From the NCBI GenBank assembly GCA_011050085.1, contig DRGL01000023.1, positions 124,001 to 188,000 of the forward strand: 64,000 nucleotides of DNA, written 5' to 3'. The notes beneath the pieces were generated by a model, which was not told the DNA's origin, did no database searches, and saw nothing but the letters and a program-made list of their open reading frames with translations. Below are positions 60,332 to 64,000 of this stretch, one piece after another. How positions within the stretch are numbered: position 1 is the first letter of the stretch; every line of letters starts with the position of its first letter. The translations under genes were made by a program, and so were the position numbers. The stretch is from Pricia antarctica. Its GTDB lineage: Bacteria; Bacteroidota; Bacteroidia; Flavobacteriales; Flavobacteriaceae.

Positions 60332-60622
60332 ATGACGAAAGCAGAAATTGTATCGAATATCTCAGAAAAACTGGGTATCGAAAAAGGAGATGTACAAGCC
60401 ACTATCGAAACTTTTATGGAAGAGGTCAAATCCTCATTAGAAGGCGGTGACAATGTATATCTTAGAGGTTTTGGCAGTTTTATAGTGAAAACTAGGGCTG
60501 AAAAAACCGGAAGAAATATCAGCAAGAACACAACAATTAAAATTCCTGCACATAACATTCCAGCATTTAAACCTGCAAAGGTTTTTGTAGAGGGTGTAAA
60601 AAGCAACGTACAAGTAAAATAA
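60332..60622 (+). CDS. HU-family DNA-binding protein
   Basis: The 96-residue nucleoid protein has the full HU/IHF fold: MTKAEIVSNISEKLGIEKGDV at the start, then GDNVYLRGFGSFIVKTRAEKTGRN and the conserved arm ...NTTIKIPAHNIPAFKPAK. The proline at the arm tip (IPAHNIPAFKP) that intercalates into DNA is present. The position beside mutY and the RNase gene is conserved in the family. A 29-residue basic peptide gene follows 25 bases later. Confidence 0.95.
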   Translation: MTKAEIVSNISEKLGIEKGDVQATIETFMEEVKSSLEGGDNVYLRGFGSFIVKTRAEKTGRNISKNTTIKIPAHNIPAFKPAKVFVEGVKSNVQVK

Positions 60623-60647
60623 TATAACCCATAAAAATTAATTTTAT

Positions 60648-60737
60648 ATGCCGAGTGGTAAAAAAAGAAAAAGACATAAGGTAGCGACACATAAGCGTAA
60701 AAAGCGCAGAAGAGCTAACCGTCACAAGAAAAAATAA
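60648..60737 (+). CDS. 29-residue very basic peptide, probable ribosome-associated protein
   Basis: This short gene encodes 29 residues (MPSGKKRKRH..., ending RANRHKKK) of which about 20 are lysine, arginine or histidine, with no acidic residue. It lies between HU and the RNase E/G gene, 25 bases after HU, with its own ATG; a perfect hairpin terminator starts five bases after its stop. Small highly basic proteins of this kind occur at the same place in other Bacteroidota and resemble the AURKAIP1/mS38-type or THX-type ribosomal peptides, so I infer ribosome binding. The exact family is uncertain. Confidence 0.8.
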   Translation: MPSGKKRKRHKVATHKRKKRRRANRHKKK

Positions 60738-60742
60738 TTTCG

Positions 60743-60775
60743 TAAGGGCTGAACGTATTCAGCCCTTATTGTTAT
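60743..60775 (+). terminator. Hairpin terminator after the basic peptide gene
   Basis: TAAGGGCTGAA pairs perfectly with TTCAGCCCTTA around a four-base loop (CGTA), followed by TTGTTATT. It separates the HU-peptide transcript from the RNase gene. Confidence 0.85.
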
Positions 60776-60826
60776 TATGGAAGGTGTGGGCTAAATTTCA
60801 ACCCATTATCCGATCCTCTTCATGTA

Positions 60827-60891
60827 ATCCGCCGTACTGGCCGTTACGTACGTTCATTGACATAGAAATCCCAAATGTGGATTCGGCGGAT
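60827..60891 (+). promoter_or_regulatory. Possible structured leader of the RNase E/G gene
   Basis: ATCCGCCG (60827-60834) and CGGCGGAT (60884-60891) are perfect complements about 49 bases apart, extended outwards by GTA/TAC with a two-base bulge, and an inner AATCC/GGATT pair shares the region. This could fold in the leader of the RNase mRNA, 98 bases before its GTG, where self-cleavage control is known in other bacteria. Confidence 0.4.
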
Positions 60892-60989
60892 TTTACAATC
60901 CGTTTCAAGTATTGTTTAATCAATTTGTACACTCCCGTTCCGATAGCAATCGAAATTTTTAGCGGAGTGTCAAATGCAAATATATTCAG

Positions 60990-62537
60990 GTGAATAGAGA
61001 ATTAATCGTAAGATCTAGTTCCGATGCCGTTGATTTTGCCCTTCTAAAAGATGGGAAGCTCACTGAATTGCACAAAGAGGAAGACAACAACGATTTTTCC
61101 GTTGGCGATATTCTCCTTGCCAAGGTACGCAAACCGGTTACCGGACTTAATGCGGCCTTCGTCAACGTAGGTTATGAAAAAGATGCATTTTTGCATTATC
61201 ATGACCTAGGCCCGCAACTGGCCACTATGCTTAAATTTATTAAGCAGGTAAGTTCAGGGAAAATGAAGGATTACTCCCTTACCAATTTTCCCGTAGAAAA
61301 AGACATTGACAAAAATGGTGTCATCACAGACGTTATTAAGGCAAATCAGTCTTTACTCGTGCAAATCGTTAAAGAGCCCATTTCCACAAAAGGCCCAAGA
61401 ATCAGTTCAGAACTCTCCATTGCGGGACGTTATCTGGTCATGGTACCTTTTTCCGATCGTGTATCCGTTTCTCAAAAGATAGCGAGCAATCAAGAAAAAG
61501 ATAGGCTCAAAAGATTGGTAAGAAGCATTAAACCCAAAGGTTTTGGTGTTATTATCAGAACGGTAGCTGAAGGAAAAAAAGTAGCGGAACTTGACAAAGA
61601 TCTAGAAAATCTGTTGGCCAAATGGTCGACAATGTGCGAAAAACTGCAAAAAGCGCGTACTCCTTCAAAAGTGTTGGTCGAACTCAATAGAGCTTCGTCG
61701 ATACTTAGGGATGTCTTCAATGATTCCTTTACCGGAATTCATGTAGACGATGAAACGCTTTATGGACAAATTCAAGATTATGTACAAGAAATCGACCCGG
61801 GAAAGGAATCGATTGTAAAATTGTACAATTCGCCCGTTCCTATTTTTGAAAAATTTGGGATAGAGCGGCAAATCAAAACTTCTTTCGGCCGTACCGCCAG
61901 CATGAGCAAAGGCGCATACCTGATCATTGAACATACCGAAGCATTGCACGTCGTTGACGTGAACAGCGGTAATCGTTCAAGCAGGGGCAAAAATCAAGAA
62001 GATACAGCTCTGGAGGTCAACCTTTTGGCCGCCTCCGAAATCGCCAGGCAATTACGCCTTCGCGATATGGGAGGAATTATCGTGGTCGACTTTATCGATA
62101 TGGTAAAGGCACCACACCGTAGAAAACTTTTCGACCACCTTCGCGACGAGATGAAAGACGATCGCGCCAAGCATAAAATTCTGCCGCCCAGTAAATTCGG
62201 GCTAATTCAGATAACAAGGCAACGCGTGCGTCCTGAAATGAACATCAAAACGACCGAAGAAAATCCGAATGGAAGCGGAAAAGAAGTTGAAGCCCCAATC
62301 GTTTTGGTCGATAAAATCAATTTCGATCTTGAAAAGTTGCTAAAAGGGCCTAAAAAGGATGAAAAAATCACTTTAAATATCCACCCTTTTATTGCGGCAT
62401 ACATCACTAAAGGCTTTCCATCAATGCGTTCTAAATGGTTTTTAGAACATAAGAAGTGGATTAAAATACAGCCTCGTGATGCGTATACCTATCTTGAGTA
62501 CCGTTTTAAGGACAAAGACGGGAAGACGGTATATTAG
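60990..62537 (+). CDS. RNase E/G family ribonuclease
   Basis: The 515-residue endoribonuclease has an S1 RNA-binding domain near the start (VGDILLAKVRKPVTGLNAAFVNVGYEK in shortened form) and the DNase I-like catalytic core. The two metal-binding aspartates are in VVDVNSGNRSS and VVDFIDMV. The cysteine pair of the Zn-link (CPxCxG in E. coli RNase E) is absent; the same position reads ENPNGSGKEVEAP, so dimers cannot be held by zinc in the usual way. It starts with GTG. Its downstream hairpin terminator is strong. It acts in rRNA processing and mRNA decay. Confidence 0.93.
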   Translation: MNRELIVRSSSDAVDFALLKDGKLTELHKEEDNNDFSVGDILLAKVRKPVTGLNAAFVNVGYEKDAFLHYHDLGPQLATMLKFIKQVSSGKMKDYSLTNFPVEKDIDKNGVITDVIKANQSLLVQIVKEPISTKGPRISSELSIAGRYLVMVPFSDRVSVSQKIASNQEKDRLKRLVRSIKPKGFGVIIRTVAEGKKVAELDKDLENLLAKWSTMCEKLQKARTPSKVLVELNRASSILRDVFNDSFTGIHVDDETLYGQIQDYVQEIDPGKESIVKLYNSPVPIFEKFGIERQIKTSFGRTASMSKGAYLIIEHTEALHVVDVNSGNRSSRGKNQEDTALEVNLLAASEIARQLRLRDMGGIIVVDFIDMVKAPHRRKLFDHLRDEMKDDRAKHKILPPSKFGLIQITRQRVRPEMNIKTTEENPNGSGKEVEAPIVLVDKINFDLEKLLKGPKKDEKITLNIHPFIAAYITKGFPSMRSKWFLEHKKWIKIQPRDAYTYLEYRFKDKDGKTVY

Positions 62538-62551
62538 AGTATTATAATTAG

Positions 62552-62585
62552 AGCGGCTACCCGGCAACGGGTAGCCGCTTTTTTT
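62552..62585 (+). terminator. Strong intrinsic terminator after the RNase gene
   Basis: AGCGGCTACCCG pairs with CGGGTAGCCGCT around a GCAA tetraloop and is followed by a run of T. It lies 14 bases after the stop codon and is the strongest terminator in the window. Confidence 0.95.
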
Positions 62586-62650
62586 AGTTCTATGTAGTAA
62601 ACCCAATCAAATAAAAGTACTTTAGTAATTTGACAGTTGCCTAATCAGAT

Positions 62651-63124
62651 ATGACAATTCACAAAACCTATACCCTTTCCGAAGCCACCAAAAAACTTGA
62701 AAGCTACTGTGCCTATCAAGAGCGATGTCACAAAGAAGTTGTCGATAAACTGCACTTAATGCGAATGATTCCCGAAGCCATTGATGAGATTGTAGTCCAC
62801 TTGATAGATACTAACTATTTAAACGAAGAGCGGTTTGCCAAAAGCTTTGCCCGGGGCAAATTTAACATCAAAAAATGGGGACGAAAACGAATTACCTTAG
62901 AACTGAAACAGCGTAATATTTCAAGGTTCAATATCAAGACGGCCATGGAAGAAATCGACAACACATCCTATCTTGAAACGTTCGATATATTGGCCAATAA
63001 AAGACTGGCACAGATTACAGAAACGAATTTGCTAAAAAAAAGGAAAAAACTGGCTGAATATTTATTGTACCGCGGCTGGGAAAGGGATTTAGTATATAGC
63101 AAAATAAGGGAACTTATACCCTGA
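62651..63124 (+). CDS. recX: RecX-family regulator of RecA
   Basis: The 157-residue all-helical protein has three-helix RecX repeats: LESYCAYQERCHKEVVDKL at the start, LNEERFAKSFARGKFNIKKWG in shortened form with the invariant RxA motif, then RITLELKQRNIS and a final repeat ending YRGWERDLVYSKI. RecX blocks RecA filament extension. There is no recA gene next to it here; it is transcribed alone, after the RNase terminator. Confidence 0.93.
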   Translation: MTIHKTYTLSEATKKLESYCAYQERCHKEVVDKLHLMRMIPEAIDEIVVHLIDTNYLNEERFAKSFARGKFNIKKWGRKRITLELKQRNISRFNIKTAMEEIDNTSYLETFDILANKRLAQITETNLLKKRKKLAEYLLYRGWERDLVYSKIRELIP

Positions 63125-63247
63125 TTTTTCCAATCAAAACAGAACAAAATATCCCTTAGTTTATAATAGAAAAGCACATCTATTACATTACGGCATAATT
63201 AGAACAGGTAATGCCCATATCACCAATAACTATTCTATTAATACCCC

Positions 63248-63745
63248 CTATAAAAAATTAAAGGAAGCCCCGATATTTACGGTAAACTGATTGTGTAATT
63301 CTTCAGAGGGTGTTAAATCGCCCGTATCATAACGAGCAATTGGAAACCCAAGCTCGGTATATATCCCAAAACCTTCGGAAAAGAAATATCGAGCACCGGT
63401 ATGGAAACCAAAGTTCTTCAATCCTATATCAAGTCCTGGATACAGATCGAACTGATCACTGACACCCATAACCGGACCTAGATGGGCACTGAACCTAGCT
63501 TTAGCATCAAATCGCTCACGCGTAGTGCCAACAACTTCGTCGGCTATTCCTAAAGCATAGGAAGATACAGCTCCGATAGAAATATTTTCACCCAAGCCAT
63601 AATCATATGAACCGGTTATACCGGTAGCATTATTTTGCAAATTGACTCCGACCTGAAACTTTTGATCGCCTTTACCTGAATAACCTTGTGCAAGTACAGT
63701 GGTCGAACAGGCCAACAAAAACAAAATCGCTAAATAACTTTTCAT
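63248..63745 (-). CDS. DUF6646 outer-membrane beta-barrel-like protein
   Basis: The 165-residue protein has a signal peptide (about 1-19, ending VLAQG) and about eight amphipathic strands with G-rich turns, ending in a final strand NIGASFNFL with terminal hydrophobic residues, as in small outer-membrane barrels. It matches the flavobacterial DUF6646 pattern (start GYSGKGDQKFQVGVNLQNNATG in shortened form). The role is unknown. It converges on recX with about 120 bases between. Confidence 0.8.
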   Translation of the reverse strand: MKSYLAILFLLACSTTVLAQGYSGKGDQKFQVGVNLQNNATGITGSYDYGLGENISIGAVSSYALGIADEVVGTTRERFDAKARFSAHLGPVMGVSDQFDLYPGLDIGLKNFGFHTGARYFFSEGFGIYTELGFPIARYDTGDLTPSEELHNQFTVNIGASFNFL

Positions 63746-63957
63746 CTGTATGAATTAAGGAGTTTAATTGAAAGGGTAAATTTACGAAATGCTATCAGAA
63801 CAGCATAAGCATTTGAATTCGAAAGTATGGCAATAACACTGTTCAAAGTCTCACTGAGTTTTTCTTCGAAATTAGTTTACGAGTTATATTCTTCACACAA
63901 AGATTAAGGCATAGAATTACCATTACCATCCAAAAAATAAGAAATTAAATATCTAAG

Positions 63958-64000
63958 CTATTGATCCTTGGCCTTGATTTTGAAAGCGAATTCGTGCGTG
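63958..64000 (-). CDS. C-terminal end of a minus-strand gene cut by the window
   Basis: On the minus strand the last 40 bases of the window are open and end in TAG at 63958-63960, giving ...THEFAFKIKAKDQ. This looks like the end of a protein but is too short to identify; one other frame is open too, so it may be chance. About 210 bases separate it from the DUF6646 gene. Confidence 0.3.
   Translation of the reverse strand, partial: THEFAFKIKAKDQ

Noticed and set aside
1-64000. tRNA, rRNA, CRISPR arrays, insertion sequences, prophage or att sites
   Set aside because: I saw no clover-leaf candidates, no regularly spaced repeats and no transposase or integrase motifs; the few T-loop-like words (for example near 31066) lie inside coding sequence.

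Overview
The window is chromosomal DNA from a member of the Bacteroidota, almost certainly a marine-type Flavobacteriaceae. The evidence is the gliding genes gldD and gldE next to ssb and mutY, type IX secretion (T9SS) sorting-domain proteins, a CarboxypepD-regulatory TonB-dependent receptor, TAnnTTTG-type -7 promoter elements, the family-specific domains DUF6428 and DUF6646, and AT-rich DNA with weak ribosome binding sites. I found no tRNA, rRNA, CRISPR array, phage or intact insertion sequence.

Layout. 1-8.1 kb: the end of an LpxR-type lipid A deacylase gene, then a minus-strand TolC / HlyD adaptor / ABC ATPase / FtsX-MacB permease efflux operon, a DUF2807 protein and the wreck of a second permease. 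8.3-11.5 kb: a divergent NtrC-type sigma-54 response regulator, a DUF2834 membrane protein and a histidine kinase. A sigma-54 -24/-12 promoter and a perfect inverted repeat lie between them and link the regulator to the efflux operon. 11.5-15.2 kb: an alkyltransferase-like protein, a LysE-type exporter with trmB, and a PhoR/PhoB-like pair. 15.3-22.4 kb: a TonB receptor preceded by 11-bp-spaced direct repeats, a lipoprotein with a 348-residue internal duplication, two free-standing T9SS sorting-domain proteins with a decayed third copy between them, and an FKBP isomerase.

22.7-29.5 kb: a LuxE-like acyl-activating protein, cupin plus D-2-hydroxyacid dehydrogenase, a decayed DUF1801 gene, a TM2 protein with an 11-mer-like repeat tail, an ars operon (arsR, DUF6428, GNAT, arsC) without an arsenite permease, and rlmF. 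29.6-35.3 kb: an OlsF-like two-domain acyltransferase, aspartokinase, small housekeeping genes, fructose-bisphosphatase and a TerB-like protein. 35.4-41.6 kb: the four-gene ligase-associated DNA repair cassette (MBL exonuclease, ATP-dependent ligase, DEXH helicase, PdeM). 41.7-48.2 kb: a TspO-like protein, an FAD oxidoreductase with an SDR, and mfd.

48.7-53.6 kb: an NTF2-like protein, a CE7 esterase, two DMT exporters and a 3-dehydro-L-gulonate 2-dehydrogenase homologue. 53.7-56.4 kb: a methionine-rich, possibly copper-related envelope cluster. 56.4-64 kb: gldD-gldE-ssb and mutY on the minus strand, divergent from HU, a 29-residue basic peptide and an RNase E/G gene, then recX, a DUF6646 protein and the edge of another minus-strand gene.

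Most of the window is ordinary core genome. The parts most worth attention are the sigma-54 control region of the efflux operon, the Pho-like repeats before the TonB receptor, and three decayed genes found only by reading intergenic DNA in all frames.
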